From contig URUX01000002.1 of the NCBI GenBank assembly GCA_900551135.1, positions 1-42,278 of the forward strand: a stretch of 42,278 nt of DNA, in the 5' to 3' direction. Under the pieces are notes generated by a model. It saw nothing but the letters and a program-made list of their open reading frames with translations, was not told the origin of the DNA and ran no database searches. Source of the DNA: an uncultured Clostridium sp. (GTDB taxonomy: Bacteria; Bacillota; Clostridia; Lachnospirales; Lachnospiraceae). A program made the position numbers and the translations under genes. This document shows, piece by piece, positions 16,368 through 25,791 of this stretch (positions are counted from its first letter, which is position 1; each line of letters opens with the position of its first letter).

Positions 16368-17837
16368 TTAGTCTGCTGCCGAAAACGGGATCATAGGTAA
16401 ATTCTCATACTTTGGCTCCCAGGCATAGAAGTATTCCATGGTCCAATCGGTCAGTTCTGATTCTGCCGGATCAAGGCTTCCGGTGGTGTTGTGGTAAATC
16501 GTGATGGCACTGTCGCCAAAAACATCATCTAAGGTAAAATAGAAGTCATTCCATAGGAACCGTGTGCCGTCTTGAGAAAGGAAAATGGTTCCCTGCCCCA
16601 TCCCCATTTGGAGAGTGGTAACATAGTGGAATGAACCGTTCCCCACATAGGCCAGGGAACCATTCTCATCGCCAAGAACCAGTTTGGGACTCCCGTCTGC
16701 CAATGTATAGACGGCATACTGCAAGATACTGTGATCTGGCAGAAACCCAATCACCAGCTCCGGCACACCATCGCCGCTCAGGTCTTGTACCACATAGCCC
16801 AACGCGTCGGAAGGGTCTTCGCCCCACTCCAACATATCCTGCGCAGCTGCAAGAACACACCGTTCCCCGGCTCCGTTGGCAGAGGAACCGTATGGATCAG
16901 CTACGATCTGGCGATACCGCTGAATCAGTTCATCATAGGCCGTTCCTGCCGAGACTGGTGCGGAGGGAAGGCTGCAGTCCACGAAGGCGGCACAGGACCA
17001 GTCATCGGGAGCACCCATATCGGGGTTGTCCCGGAAGGTACAGTCCCGGAAGGTGATGCGGACATCCTCCGGGTAGCCCTCCAGCAGGGGATTCCGGTTT
17101 TGGAAGATCTCCGTGTCCCTGACCAGAACCTCCGTCTCCCCCCACAGGAAGAACATTCCGTCATTGTCGTAAAACCGGCAGCGGTCAAAGACCGCCTCTC
17201 CGGTATCGACCAGGCTGAAAATGCTGCTGGTACACTCGTAGATGTCCGTTTTAGTGACGGTGAGGCGGTCGCCCTTCTCCGCCCAGATGCCATCGGCACC
17301 GCAGCCAAACAGACCGCACTCCTCCACGCACACATCCTCGCAGGTGTCGATCCGGAGGACATCGGCATCGCACTCGCCCTTTTCAATCTCATGGCCCAGA
17401 ATCAGCCCTTTCAAAACAACCCCATCGCAGAAGGTAAGTGTCATCACGTCCGCATATCCATTTTCAGTGATCAATCGTACAGACCCACTCTCCTCCGCCT
17501 CCAGGGTCAGGCCGGGGGCGTTATAGATTGCGATTTCCCCATATGCCAAACTGTCTGGGTGTACATAGCCGCCGCATGACCCGATTTCCTCCTCTGTCAG
17601 AGTGGAGAAATTGTAGTCGCCAGGCTTTAGAATAATATGGGCATCAGGAGCGATAACGCGGATCAGTTCGGCGACGGTGGACACAGTAATTATATCGTTG
17701 GCTACCTCCGTGTCGGTTCCGATTTCCGCTACACTGGAATTTTCTTTCTTTTCCTGTTCCGTACCCTGCTCCAGACCGCAGGCTGTCAGCACAGTCAACA
17801 GCAGGAGTAGCAGACAAAGTGTGTTCCATTTTCTCAT
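16368..17837 (-). CDS. Lipoprotein with beta-helix and EF-hand-like domain
   Basis: A 489-residue lipoprotein with lipobox VLTAC (Cys20). Residues about 50-290 look like a right-handed parallel beta-helix: repeated short strands such as VVLKGLILGHEI, VCVEECGLFGCGADGI, AVFDRCRFYDNDGMFF and ITFRDCTFRDNPD, the pattern of carbohydrate- or surface-binding NosD/PbH1 proteins. Residues 300-485 repeat the domain of the next gene (YDELIQRYRQIVADPYG, VVQDLSGDGVPELVIGF, AVYTLADGSPKL). The protein should sit on the outer face of the membrane. It is preceded by AGGAGG and belongs to the array. Binding or enzymatic activity is not evident. Confidence 0.7.
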   Translation of the reverse strand: MRKWNTLCLLLLLLTVLTACGLEQGTEQEKKENSSVAEIGTDTEVANDIITVSTVAELIRVIAPDAHIILKPGDYNFSTLTEEEIGSCGGYVHPDSLAYGEIAIYNAPGLTLEAEESGSVRLITENGYADVMTLTFCDGVVLKGLILGHEIEKGECDADVLRIDTCEDVCVEECGLFGCGADGIWAEKGDRLTVTKTDIYECTSSIFSLVDTGEAVFDRCRFYDNDGMFFLWGETEVLVRDTEIFQNRNPLLEGYPEDVRITFRDCTFRDNPDMGAPDDWSCAAFVDCSLPSAPVSAGTAYDELIQRYRQIVADPYGSSANGAGERCVLAAAQDMLEWGEDPSDALGYVVQDLSGDGVPELVIGFLPDHSILQYAVYTLADGSPKLVLGDENGSLAYVGNGSFHYVTTLQMGMGQGTIFLSQDGTRFLWNDFYFTLDDVFGDSAITIYHNTTGSLDPAESELTDWTMEYFYAWEPKYENLPMIPFSAAD

Positions 17838-17864
17838 AGCATCCTCCTAATTATTTTCGTACTC

Positions 17865-19518
17865 TCAACCAAAGTTCTGCATAAAGACCGTCTTGTCGCC
17901 TGTCTGCTCTCCAATGAGAGGTGTCCCGCCCAGTTCCGTGACGGTCAGTGTGCTTTCATAGTCGTTCCCGCTAAATCGGGATTGCTGATCAAAGGCGGCC
18001 ACTCCGGTCAGACCGGGACCGTTGCTGAATGCCCCCCACAGCCGGTAGGCATACACCATGCCCTTCTCCGTCATGCCGAGATAGTTGAGGGTCCCGTGAA
18101 TCTCCACACTGACGCTGCCGGTCTCCCGGAAGACACAATAATTGAAATTTTCGCCGTTCCCCTCTGACACAGTCAGAGAGCCGCCGGTCTCGTCGTTCCA
18201 CCACGCGCTATTTTGCAGGTTCTGGGGGATGGTGTACCTCTCGAAAGAGGCGAGGTCCCACAGACCCATCTGCCCGCCGCTTTTGGTAACGGCGCAGATG
18301 TCGGGAAACCCGTCTGCGGAGGACCGGGAGAGATCCTTTACATTTTCCACACCAAAAAGGGGGCCGCCGCCGCAGAAGGTTCCACCCTCCAGGCAGGCCA
18401 GTACATTGATATACTCCACCCGCCCTGAAGCACGCGCGCGTGGCGGTCTTCGGCACCTCCTCAGTCAGCAGGAATACGAAAGGCTCGTCCACCTCACCGA
18501 TCTCACCGCAGACAATTTTGGTATAGCTGCCGTATAGGCCGCCAACGATCAAATCCTTATCATAGAGCGCGGCATCTGTGTTGATGAGTCCGTCTTCTCC
18601 TAGCAGGGCCTCCAGCTGCGGTGTCTGCCGTACCCGGAGTGTCACGGCATTACCCTGCCGTTTCACTGTCAAGTAGTCCCCCAACTGCATGTTTTCCACA
18701 TCAGAGGTATCCTCCCCCATCTTCAAGGCCAGATCCCGGCTCAGATAACCCGCCCCTGCGATACTGCCAATGGGGGCAATGACATGGAGAACACCATCGC
18801 TTAGATAGAAGGGCAGATCCAGGTTCAAATTCTGCTCCGAGAGCGTCCAGCTCCGCAGTTCCTGATAGCTGCCGGAATAGATGTCCTCCATGTCCCCCCA
18901 GCCAGAATGGTAAGCGTCGTCAAAATCCTTTGCCGCCGCGCGGCGCAAGGCAGTCAGGCAGTCCGCCTCTGTCATGTTCTGCATCCTGAGAATGTCTTCG
19001 TTGGTCAACCGCACACCCTTTTCCGTGTCATAGCTGTAAACAGTGTATCCCTCAAAGCCGTCATAAAAATAGGCGTATTTCAGTACCAGGGAGAGGACGT
19101 CACCGCTGCGGAAGCACTCATACTCCACATTGCTGCAATAGGGAATCTCCTTATTTTGGATGCTCTCCAGACAATTCTTTGCAGTTTCGCCGTAGATGGA
19201 TGCGATTTCCTGATTGATGGCTGCAGCGTCGGGTGTATCGTCCTCAATCTGCGGCACATGAAAAAAATAATTGTATGTGAAGCCGTCACCGGAAGTTCCT
19301 TCGCCCTCCTCACTGTAAAGTTCAGTGATGGCAATTTTCTTCGTTTTTTCAGGCACAGGTTTTTCTGTCTCCTGAATTACAGGGCTCTCGATGGATTCCT
19401 CACCGCTGCTTTCAGGCTGTTCCGTCTGCTCCATCTGTTCCGCCTGCTTTCCGCAGGCGCACAAAACAGTCAGCAGAAGAACAAAGGTAAGGAACAAGGC
19501 CGTGTATCTCTTTTTCAA
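17865..19518 (-). pseudogene. Frameshifted lipoprotein, DUF4163/DUF3298-like
   Basis: TTG at 19518 after AGGAGGGG gives a 22-residue lipoprotein signal ending VLCAC. The body (ITELYSEEGEG, INQEIASIYGETAKNCL, AYFYDGFEGYTVYSYDTEKG, FYLSDGVLHVIAPIGS) resembles the extracellular DUF4163/DUF3298 region of RsiV-type proteins. The frame breaks near 18425-18445 in a CG-repeat tract (ACGCGCGCGTGC). Upstream it reads LTEEVPKTATRA; the true continuation in another frame is ASGRVEYINVLACLEGG, then VKDLSRSSADGFPDICAV, ending at 17865. The intact protein would have about 550 residues. The second half again carries an FG-GAP/calcium-loop-like SADGFPDICAV. Whether the break is real or an assembly indel cannot be told. 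Confidence 0.6.
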
Positions 19519-19549
19519 GTCATCCCCCCTCCTTCCTGCCCAGACCTCC

Positions 19550-19957
19550 TTAAACACGCGTCAGACGCAGAATTTCCATGAGGGTAATATTTCCATCTGC
19601 GTCCTCCGCAATTTCAGCCCACGGGGACAATTCTTCTCCGAGAATCTCACCATTGATGTTCGTATTGTAGAGAATCTTACCGTCCTCCTCTTTCCATGCG
19701 TGCTTACCCGCCACAAGGAAGCCGCCGGCAAATTCGTACCCTGCTGCGACCGCATTGTCAATCTCAGCCTGAGGCATATCCTGAGGAATACAGAGCAGAT
19801 CACAGACCGTTCCATCCGGCCTGAACTCCGTAATGGCATCAAACATAGATAAGTCAAAATCCTCAATCTGTTCCGCTTTCTCCCTCGTGACCCACTTCAA
19901 TGTGCCGTCTACGCCTGTGAGAACCGCCGATACCTTCCATTGACCAATTATTTTCAT
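19550..19957 (-). CDS. Small calycin-like protein of the array
   Basis: A 135-residue protein starting at ATG 19957, with GGAAGGAG upstream. It has no signal peptide and begins KIIGQWKVSAVLTGVDGTLK, continues EFRPDGTVCDLLCIPQD and ends ILYNTNINGEILGEELSPW with ADGNITLMEILRLTRV. Alternating strands ending in a LTRV-type stretch suggest a lipocalin-like beta barrel, as in several lipoproteins of this array, here in a cytosolic version. No function can be assigned. It lies between the DUF6935-like gene and a lipoprotein gene. Confidence 0.55.
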   Translation of the reverse strand: MKIIGQWKVSAVLTGVDGTLKWVTREKAEQIEDFDLSMFDAITEFRPDGTVCDLLCIPQDMPQAEIDNAVAAGYEFAGGFLVAGKHAWKEEDGKILYNTNINGEILGEELSPWAEIAEDADGNITLMEILRLTRV

Positions 19958-19994
19958 AAACGCATTTTCTCCTTCCACTTATTCTTCCTATCGC

Positions 19995-20535
19995 TTACGC
20001 CCACGGGTCGTTCGCCTTCGGCTGACGAATATCCGTAAGCAGATACTGCTCCCAAAGGCACCACTGCCCGTCTCCCTTTTTCCTCAGCTTGACCGGACGT
20101 GGGCTGTCTGCACCGCCGCAGGCGATATAGAGCCTCGCATATCCCTGCTCATCAAAGGAATGCGCGTCCGAGGTGACCGTCACGGTATAGGGCCGGGAAG
20201 GCGTGTAATCGTTCTCCGGTTTTGCACCGCCAAAATAGGAGAAAATGATATAATTGCGGGCTCCTCCCCGAAAGCGATAGCGGACGCGACCCGCGCAGGA
20301 AATTCAGCAAATCTATTCCCACGGCCTGATCCGCAGCAAAGGCGCACAGAGCGCAGACGGTCAGCGCCGCCGTTTTGAAAGGTGTATCCATCGCTGCCTC
20401 CGGCAGCGTTTTCATCTGTTCCACACTTTCCGGCAGTACAGAAAATGTAAAGGTTTCTTTCTTATTTCCCAAATTGTTTATGGCGGCGCCTGCCGCTATC
20501 GTTGCTTTACTTTTTAACTGATCAAAAATACTCAT
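19995..20535 (-). pseudogene. Frameshifted DUF6935-like protein
   Basis: The start (ATG 20535 after AAAGGAA) reads MSIFDQLKSKATIAAGAAIN and continues with SVLPESVEQMKTLPEAAMDT and QAVGIDLLNFLRG, as I recall for DUF6935 proteins. After about 20270 the frame is wrong. The expected continuation, SYFGGAKPENDYTPSRPYTV, GYARLYIACGGADSPRPVKL and WCLWEQYLLTDIRQPKAND, is found in another frame down to 19995. At least one indel, perhaps with a small deletion, lies between 20220 and 20290. The family occurs beside SPFH and TPM genes in Firmicutes, consistent with this setting. Function is unknown. Confidence 0.6.
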
Positions 20536-20582
20536 CGATTTTATTCCTTTCCCAACTCACTTTAAGCAACAGATATGTATTT

Positions 20583-22382
20583 TTAGTCAAGCAGACCCGG
20601 ACTGGTTTCCACCGATTGCAGTATCTCAATCCCGGCGGAGTAATTCGTCACTTCAAAAACCAAAGTGGCATACTCCCCGCTCTCGATGGACCACTGATAT
20701 ACATGGGTTTTTCCCGTATCCCATCGAGAATCGTCAATCATGGGCTTTCCATGAATATAGTTGCCCATGGTATTATAAAGGCTGTCGTATGGGGCAGAGC
20801 CAATCTGTGAATCAGCGTAGAAGCCGATTCGATCTGCCAACTCATCCCGCGTCAACGGAACAATGCCCGTGGCGTTAGCTTTGGACAAGCCATAGTCCCC
20901 ATAAATGGGTGCCTGCCAGGTGCCGTCCACCGCAGAAGCATTGGGATCATACATCTCCCCGCCCTGCCCCTCCATCTGGCTGTCGGGCACTTCTCCGGGA
21001 GCAAGACCACCGTAATCTCCTCCAATCACATCTGGCATGGATGTGCCGGACTGGATTGCGGGTAGGTACCATGTCTCATAGCTGTAAGGCAGCATTTCTT
21101 CATCATCGGCAGCCACATCCGCCCAATCCATGCCCCAGGGACGCAAATAGATCTTATAATTAAAACCGCCATCGTTTTCGGGGTCTTCATAAGTTCCGTC
21201 GATACAAATCATGTGATCGTACTGACTGACAACAGAGGCACCAGGATCTACAATCCAATCAGCGTGTTCGATGGCGCAGTCCCAGAAGTTTCCATCTTCG
21301 CTCATCATCGCACCGTCATCCGTGGTCCCCATGCCGAAAGAAACCGAAGATTCAGCCATATATTTGTCTGCGCCGCTACCTTCCTCATCCCATATTTCAA
21401 TATATCCAGAGGACTCGTCATACTTCTCAATTCTTGCACAGCAGTCATACCAGCAATCCTTCAGATTCTCCCAATGTCCATTAGCAGAAGTAACATGCCA
21501 CCAGCCATACCAATCGCCACTCCAATAATCTTGGGAGGTTACCTGCGTTCCGCCGCCCTGATTGCCCTTGATTTTATTCAACACAGAACCACCTGCAGCA
21601 CCTGTTTTCTGAAATACCATGATATCACCGGTAGTCTCCGTGAGAGTGATCATGCCATCCTTAAACTCGTAAGTGTAGACTGCACCACTGGCAGTAACGG
21701 TAATTTTCCCATCCTTCCATGTAACAGGACTTTCGTCTTCATCGAGTTTCAGTACGCCGGTGCCGTCAGCGGCTAAGTCCATCGTATACAATGTATCCAT
21801 CCCTGCAGATTCCAGAAATATGTTGTCAAAGGTTTCTCCCTCAAACGTCATCTCATAAAGCTTATAGCTTCCTGCTTCTTCCGGTCCTGTCTCCTCCAGA
21901 CTAGAATCCTTCCCGTCAGAGCCAGACAGCTTGACGGTCTGGGTGTACTCATGATTATCCAAATCAGAGAACACTATGGTCACATCATCCGTTGTGTTAA
22001 CCAGTGTAAGGGCAATCACCACCTCCAGCATCTGGCCTTTCTGGACATTCTCCTCATAGTTTTTGGTGATCTGGTTGCCGTCTTCGTCAAACATGGGGGA
22101 GCCTAACTCCTCGCCAGCTTGAGTCGCCACAAAAAGGAACGCCCAGGCAAAAGATTGCTCGTCCTTGCCCCCGTTGGTATAGTCATAGGTAAGAACCATT
22201 GCATCATTGCCTTCATCGTCTTTGGTAAGCGTATATCCCTTAAAGACGGCGGTGTGCTTGCCCAGAATGATACTCTCTGCCTGGTCGCTTCCAGTCTCGT
22301 TCGGATCCGTATCCTTGCTGCTACAAGCAACCACGGACAATACCATGATCATAGCCAAAAAAGCCGATAGAATTTTCCTCAT
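20583..22382 (-). CDS. Large lipoprotein with DUF5067-like domain
   Basis: A 599-residue lipoprotein (lipobox SVVAC, Cys20). Residues about 38-150 resemble the DUF5067 immunoglobulin-like domain: LTYDYTNGGKDEQSFAWAF and EVVIALTLVNTTDDVTI. Residues 170-265 look like a small beta-barrel segment seen in Lachnospiraceae lipoproteins (TMDLAADGTGVLKLDEDE, VYTYEFKDGMITLTETTGD). The remaining part is Trp- and Tyr-rich (YWSGDWYGWWHVTSANGHWE) and has the same style as other Gly-Asp-Trp surface proteins; I cannot name it. The protein is exported and membrane-anchored. A strong ribosome site, AAGGAGGG, precedes it. Confidence 0.65.
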   Translation of the reverse strand: MRKILSAFLAMIMVLSVVACSSKDTDPNETGSDQAESIILGKHTAVFKGYTLTKDDEGNDAMVLTYDYTNGGKDEQSFAWAFLFVATQAGEELGSPMFDEDGNQITKNYEENVQKGQMLEVVIALTLVNTTDDVTIVFSDLDNHEYTQTVKLSGSDGKDSSLEETGPEEAGSYKLYEMTFEGETFDNIFLESAGMDTLYTMDLAADGTGVLKLDEDESPVTWKDGKITVTASGAVYTYEFKDGMITLTETTGDIMVFQKTGAAGGSVLNKIKGNQGGGTQVTSQDYWSGDWYGWWHVTSANGHWENLKDCWYDCCARIEKYDESSGYIEIWDEEGSGADKYMAESSVSFGMGTTDDGAMMSEDGNFWDCAIEHADWIVDPGASVVSQYDHMICIDGTYEDPENDGGFNYKIYLRPWGMDWADVAADDEEMLPYSYETWYLPAIQSGTSMPDVIGGDYGGLAPGEVPDSQMEGQGGEMYDPNASAVDGTWQAPIYGDYGLSKANATGIVPLTRDELADRIGFYADSQIGSAPYDSLYNTMGNYIHGKPMIDDSRWDTGKTHVYQWSIESGEYATLVFEVTNYSAGIEILQSVETSPGLLD

Positions 22383-22433
22383 TTTCTTTATCCCTCCTTA
22401 TAAATATTGAAATTTTAAAACGCATGGAACTCT

Positions 22434-23378
22434 TTACTGTTCTGCGTAAGGAAACTCGAGGGTACTGAAGATTTCCTGAACAAACTCACTGTCATTCCAG
22501 ATTTCCTTGCCAGTAACTCCTTCCTCCTGAGCGCGAACCGTGATAGTGAAATGTGTATAGCCGCTATCTCCTGTCTCCCGAAGATAAAATTCACCCCATA
22601 GGTACTCCGGGCTTCCAGGATGGGTTCGGCGAGCAAATTCATATTCACAATCAGAACCAATTTGGATCGTATCATACTCCGCTTCCGGATAGTCTTCAGC
22701 ATAGTCCTCCAAAAGTTCCTCCGTGGTGTATCCCACGTAGCAATGCGCTATGCACTGGATGTTCACCTGCACATCCCTCCCAAAAAATGTCAGTATTGTC
22801 CGCTCATCAGTATTGTCCCTGCTGACAACGTCAGCCCAGCGCCGCATATCGGCAGGAATGGAAAACACAAGTGAGGGCGTGTCGTAGATTTGCAGATCAT
22901 CCGTAAAGACAGCCATTGTATCACCCAGTGCCGATTCCATATAATAGGCGATACGTGTCCATTCTGACGGAACTGACTTGTAATCTTCATCCCTAATGGC
23001 AGGATTTGCCACAGGTCGTTCAAATACGTAATCCTGCCCGTCCACCGACATGGTAAGTTTTCCATCCATCACGCTGTAAGAAGACAGCGTAACACAGGTT
23101 TCTGCCACCGACAGCGTACTTCCATCATCCGTATACGTACTAACAGCATTGCGTCCATCCCTGGCGAGAATACAAAATTTATCTTCAAAAAAGATAATGT
23201 AAAGATTCGCCTCATGGTTCAGCCATTCTCCTATCAGGGTATCCTTATCCTGTTCGCCTTTTTTTTGAGATGTAGGCTGTGTGGTGTCCCCTGGGTTTTC
23301 ACTGTTACGGTTTCCACCGCAGGCGGTTATTGAAAACATCAGCGTCAAAGCTGTAAAAATCAATAATCCTTTTCTCAT
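22434..23378 (-). CDS. Lipoprotein of unknown function
   Basis: A 314-residue lipoprotein with lipobox SITAC (Cys20) and a short polar linker. The body has a small beta segment (LIGEWLNHEANLYIIFFEDK, GSTLSVAETCVTLSSYSVMD, KLTMSVDGQDYVFER) like the lipocalin-type units of its neighbours. It then has a second domain of about 170 residues (DTMAVFTDDLQIYDTPSLVF through TVRAQEEGVTGKEIW) that may be a PsbP/Mog1-like fold, judged only by pattern. It lies 51 bases upstream of the larger lipoprotein gene and 24 bases after the soluble 162-residue protein gene, so it is co-transcribed. Confidence 0.6.
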   Translation of the reverse strand: MRKGLLIFTALTLMFSITACGGNRNSENPGDTTQPTSQKKGEQDKDTLIGEWLNHEANLYIIFFEDKFCILARDGRNAVSTYTDDGSTLSVAETCVTLSSYSVMDGKLTMSVDGQDYVFERPVANPAIRDEDYKSVPSEWTRIAYYMESALGDTMAVFTDDLQIYDTPSLVFSIPADMRRWADVVSRDNTDERTILTFFGRDVQVNIQCIAHCYVGYTTEELLEDYAEDYPEAEYDTIQIGSDCEYEFARRTHPGSPEYLWGEFYLRETGDSGYTHFTITVRAQEEGVTGKEIWNDSEFVQEIFSTLEFPYAEQ

Positions 23379-23402
23379 CAGAATCTACCCCTTTGGTCGT
23401 CA

Positions 23403-23891
23403 CTACTCTTGCTTCTTGATTTTCCTTCCAAGAAAACCTAACAGCCTCTCCGCATCTTGAATACGATTCCGACGGATTGTGAAAGCCACATGGGTGCCGT
23501 CCTCTATCATCTGTCTATGGCTTTCCTCTATCCGTTCGTCTCTCTTTTTACTTATAAAACCGCCGACAATCTCAGTTGCAGCGTTCTTTGCCAGTTCACT
23601 TCTTTGCTCATACAGGATGTCCTGAGCGACACTCATGGAATGCTGCTTTTCTTCCTTTGTCATTTTCCGCGCTCTCGGCGTACATTTTGCAATCAGAGCG
23701 TCAAAACGGTCAGACAGCCCTGATGATACAAAAGTCTGTTCATATTCTGCGGCGCTGCCGCAACAGTCTCCCAAAGCCTCCGTGTCTTGAATGAAGTTGT
23801 CTATCTCTCCCCTCAGTTGGTCCGGAACAGAGAAATACGCCTCAAAATAGTTGACCTTCGCATTCACACAGTTTTTTACTTCGTCAATCAT
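23403..23891 (-). CDS. Soluble helical protein of the array
   Basis: A 162-residue protein with no signal peptide or membrane segment. It begins MIDEVKNCVNAKVNYFEAYF after an AGGGAGGTG ribosome site and is mainly helical (GEIDNFIQDTEALGDCCG, MTKEEKQHSMSVAQDILYEQ), with a basic C terminus. It is probably the cytosolic member among mostly exported neighbours. I do not recognise a family. It lies 48 bases downstream of a single-pass membrane protein gene. Confidence 0.55.
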   Translation of the reverse strand: MIDEVKNCVNAKVNYFEAYFSVPDQLRGEIDNFIQDTEALGDCCGSAAEYEQTFVSSGLSDRFDALIAKCTPRARKMTKEEKQHSMSVAQDILYEQRSELAKNAATEIVGGFISKKRDERIEESHRQMIEDGTHVAFTIRRNRIQDAERLLGFLGRKIKKQE

Positions 23892-23939
23892 TGAATCACC
23901 TCCCTCATTTCAGCTTGTTTCTGATTCTTCCACTTCTTT

Positions 23940-24908
23940 TCAATATGATTCCCCAGCGATGGTCTGCAGCAGCTTCAACAGATCAGGAGCGGATGTACCT
24001 CCGCCGTATCTGTTTGTGAATTCCTCACCGTCCTCCCGCCATGTGACCTCGATTTTACTGTCGGTTGCGTCCATAAGACCTGGTTCCGGCGGGTGGTAGG
24101 GGGACAGTTCCACCGTGTGCAGAAAATCAGCCAGTTCTTCCCAGTGTTCTAAGGGTACTGGCGGACACGCCGCACTGTCAGTTCGTGTTCCATCCAACCC
24201 GAACCCCTGAAAGCCGGAGCTTTCCTCCCCAATTTCAATGCGTTCATAGGTCTCCGGGTCCGTATAACTACAGTACAGACGGGGAACAGCGGATTCCTGC
24301 TCAGAGGCTGTGATTCGGAAATCAAAACAACCGTCGTAGCTCATGGAACTTTGATGCCAGGAAAATTCCACCAATTCCGCCATTTCGGAAACCTCCCGTA
24401 TTTCCTCCGATTCGAGTTCCCCGGTCTGGGACTTACCGTACTCCACTCGGTTCAGAATAACTTGCTGCCTTATGCTGTCTTCTCCCTCTTTTGAAGAAGT
24501 GATATCCAGATACATCCTGCAATTTTCCACATAGAGACGCTCAATGCTACTAGAGACGCCTCCATCCTCACTTTCAAAGTGCTTATCATAGAAGTCAAGT
24601 TCCGTCTTGACATTCAGGTCATCCCCCTGGAAAACGAAGGAGAAATTGCCACTGTACACCAGCTCCTGCCGACAGCTGAGATCAAATGTGTTGCCTTCTT
24701 TGCCGCCTATGTGCGCGCTCCATACGCCGTCCTCAGACATCCACTCGGCGTTCAGCAGTTCCCGCATTGGTCCCGCCGGGTCTTCCATGCCGGGAGCGTC
24801 CAGAATCCGATTCCGTACAAACTGCCGGTATCTGAAAATTCCTCTTACGAGAATTATCCCTATCACAAGAATTACAATCACCGTAAAGAATATCCTCCGC
24901 TTCTTCAT
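23940..24908 (-). CDS. Single-pass membrane protein of the array
   Basis: A 322-residue protein. ATG 24908, after GGAGGAGAAGGAGG, is chosen over an upstream start at 25022 that would overlap the preceding gene. It opens with KKRR and a single membrane helix (IFFTVIVILVIGIILV, residues 6-21) and has no lipobox, so the remaining 300 residues are extracytoplasmic on a signal anchor. They contain EWMSEDGVWSAHIGG, ELDFYDKHFESEDG and a C-terminal KIEVTWREDGEEFTNRYGGG. The last motif resembles protein parts that test metal or ligand in Lachnospiraceae lipoproteins, but no family is certain. Confidence 0.55.
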   Translation of the reverse strand: MKKRRIFFTVIVILVIGIILVRGIFRYRQFVRNRILDAPGMEDPAGPMRELLNAEWMSEDGVWSAHIGGKEGNTFDLSCRQELVYSGNFSFVFQGDDLNVKTELDFYDKHFESEDGGVSSSIERLYVENCRMYLDITSSKEGEDSIRQQVILNRVEYGKSQTGELESEEIREVSEMAELVEFSWHQSSMSYDGCFDFRITASEQESAVPRLYCSYTDPETYERIEIGEESSGFQGFGLDGTRTDSAACPPVPLEHWEELADFLHTVELSPYHPPEPGLMDATDSKIEVTWREDGEEFTNRYGGGTSAPDLLKLLQTIAGESY

Positions 24909-24948
24909 ACAGCCTCCTTCTCCTCCGAATCGTGAATGCTTGGCAGCG

Positions 24949-25776
24949 TTAAAATTTACCGCCGCCTCCGCCATGGGTCGTTCCGGAGGATGAGGTGTGG
25001 GTGCTGCTTCCCGAATCGTCATCTTGCGATTTCTCTGTCTTATCCACCGTCCGATATAAGAACAAGTCGCGGCTCTGAGTAATATTTAAGCTTCCATCCC
25101 TGATATAATTTTTCGCCTCAGGCTGAAAGCGAACTGTTTTTAGCTGAGCTTTCATCCCACCTACCGTAATTACGGCCAGGGCGATACCTACAATCAGAGA
25201 AATAGGAACCCAGATTGCCGACATAGGCGACCTTGGCAGGCTGGATTTGTCAAATGGCTTACCCGTCCGCGCCTGGCTAATAAACTCATCACATTTTTCT
25301 ATGTAAGTCCGGAATGCGGTCGCATAGTTTCCTGCTGACAAATCGGATTTCATCTGCTCCCCGATATACTTGATCCCCGCATCCGTAAATGCAGTAATTC
25401 CATATCCACAGGTGCTTATATACCAGTCGCGGTCTTCCTTGCTGATGAGCAACAATACACCGTCCCTGTTCGTTCCATAACCAAACTGGCAATAATCATA
25501 CAAATCATCCGCAAACGAAACAATGTCGCTTCCGTCTAGCGTCTCTGCAGTGACTATCACTACCTCCAGCTTTTGCCGCTCGCTCACTTCATCAAGAGCC
25601 CGAAGTAGCGTTGCTTCTTCGCTGTCGCTTAACAGATCCGCCATATCCATCAGACGGTAATACTCCTCTGCAAACCCTTCCCCGGCACCTTCCGCTGCAG
25701 CCGCCGGAATACAAAAAAGAATGGCGAGAAGCAACGCAGCCAATACAGCCATTATTTTTTTCTGAATCCCTTTCAT
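24949..25776 (-). CDS. TPM-domain protein (YdjH/YgcG-like)
   Basis: A 275-residue protein with an N-terminal signal sequence (VLAALLLAILFCIPAAAA), a TPM domain at about 40-160 (YRLMDMADLLSDSEEATLL, LEVVIVTAETLDGSDIVSFA, NRDGVLLLISKEDRDWYIST, AFRTYIEKCDEFI) and a membrane segment near 187-207. It ends in a Gly-rich tail, THGGGGGKF, as in YgcG-type proteins. In Bacillus, YdjH carries this domain and works with YdjG at the membrane in the SigW-controlled PspA response. Here it directly follows the YdjG-like gene by 15 bases. The TPM domain orients towards the outside. Exact biochemical activity is debated in the family. Confidence 0.8.
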   Translation of the reverse strand: MKGIQKKIMAVLAALLLAILFCIPAAAAEGAGEGFAEEYYRLMDMADLLSDSEEATLLRALDEVSERQKLEVVIVTAETLDGSDIVSFADDLYDYCQFGYGTNRDGVLLLISKEDRDWYISTCGYGITAFTDAGIKYIGEQMKSDLSAGNYATAFRTYIEKCDEFISQARTGKPFDKSSLPRSPMSAIWVPISLIVGIALAVITVGGMKAQLKTVRFQPEAKNYIRDGSLNITQSRDLFLYRTVDKTEKSQDDDSGSSTHTSSSGTTHGGGGGKF

Positions 25777-25791
25777 GTTTCCGACCTCCTT

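Noticed and set aside
16731..17579. 282-residue open frame on the plus strand
   Set aside because: It is antisense to the beta-helix lipoprotein, whose frame has a signal peptide, lipobox and ribosome site. The plus-strand product has no recognisable domain.
24909..25022. 38-residue extension of the single-pass membrane protein
   Set aside because: It overlaps the TPM gene, whereas ATG 24908 has a strong ribosome site and begins a typical signal anchor.
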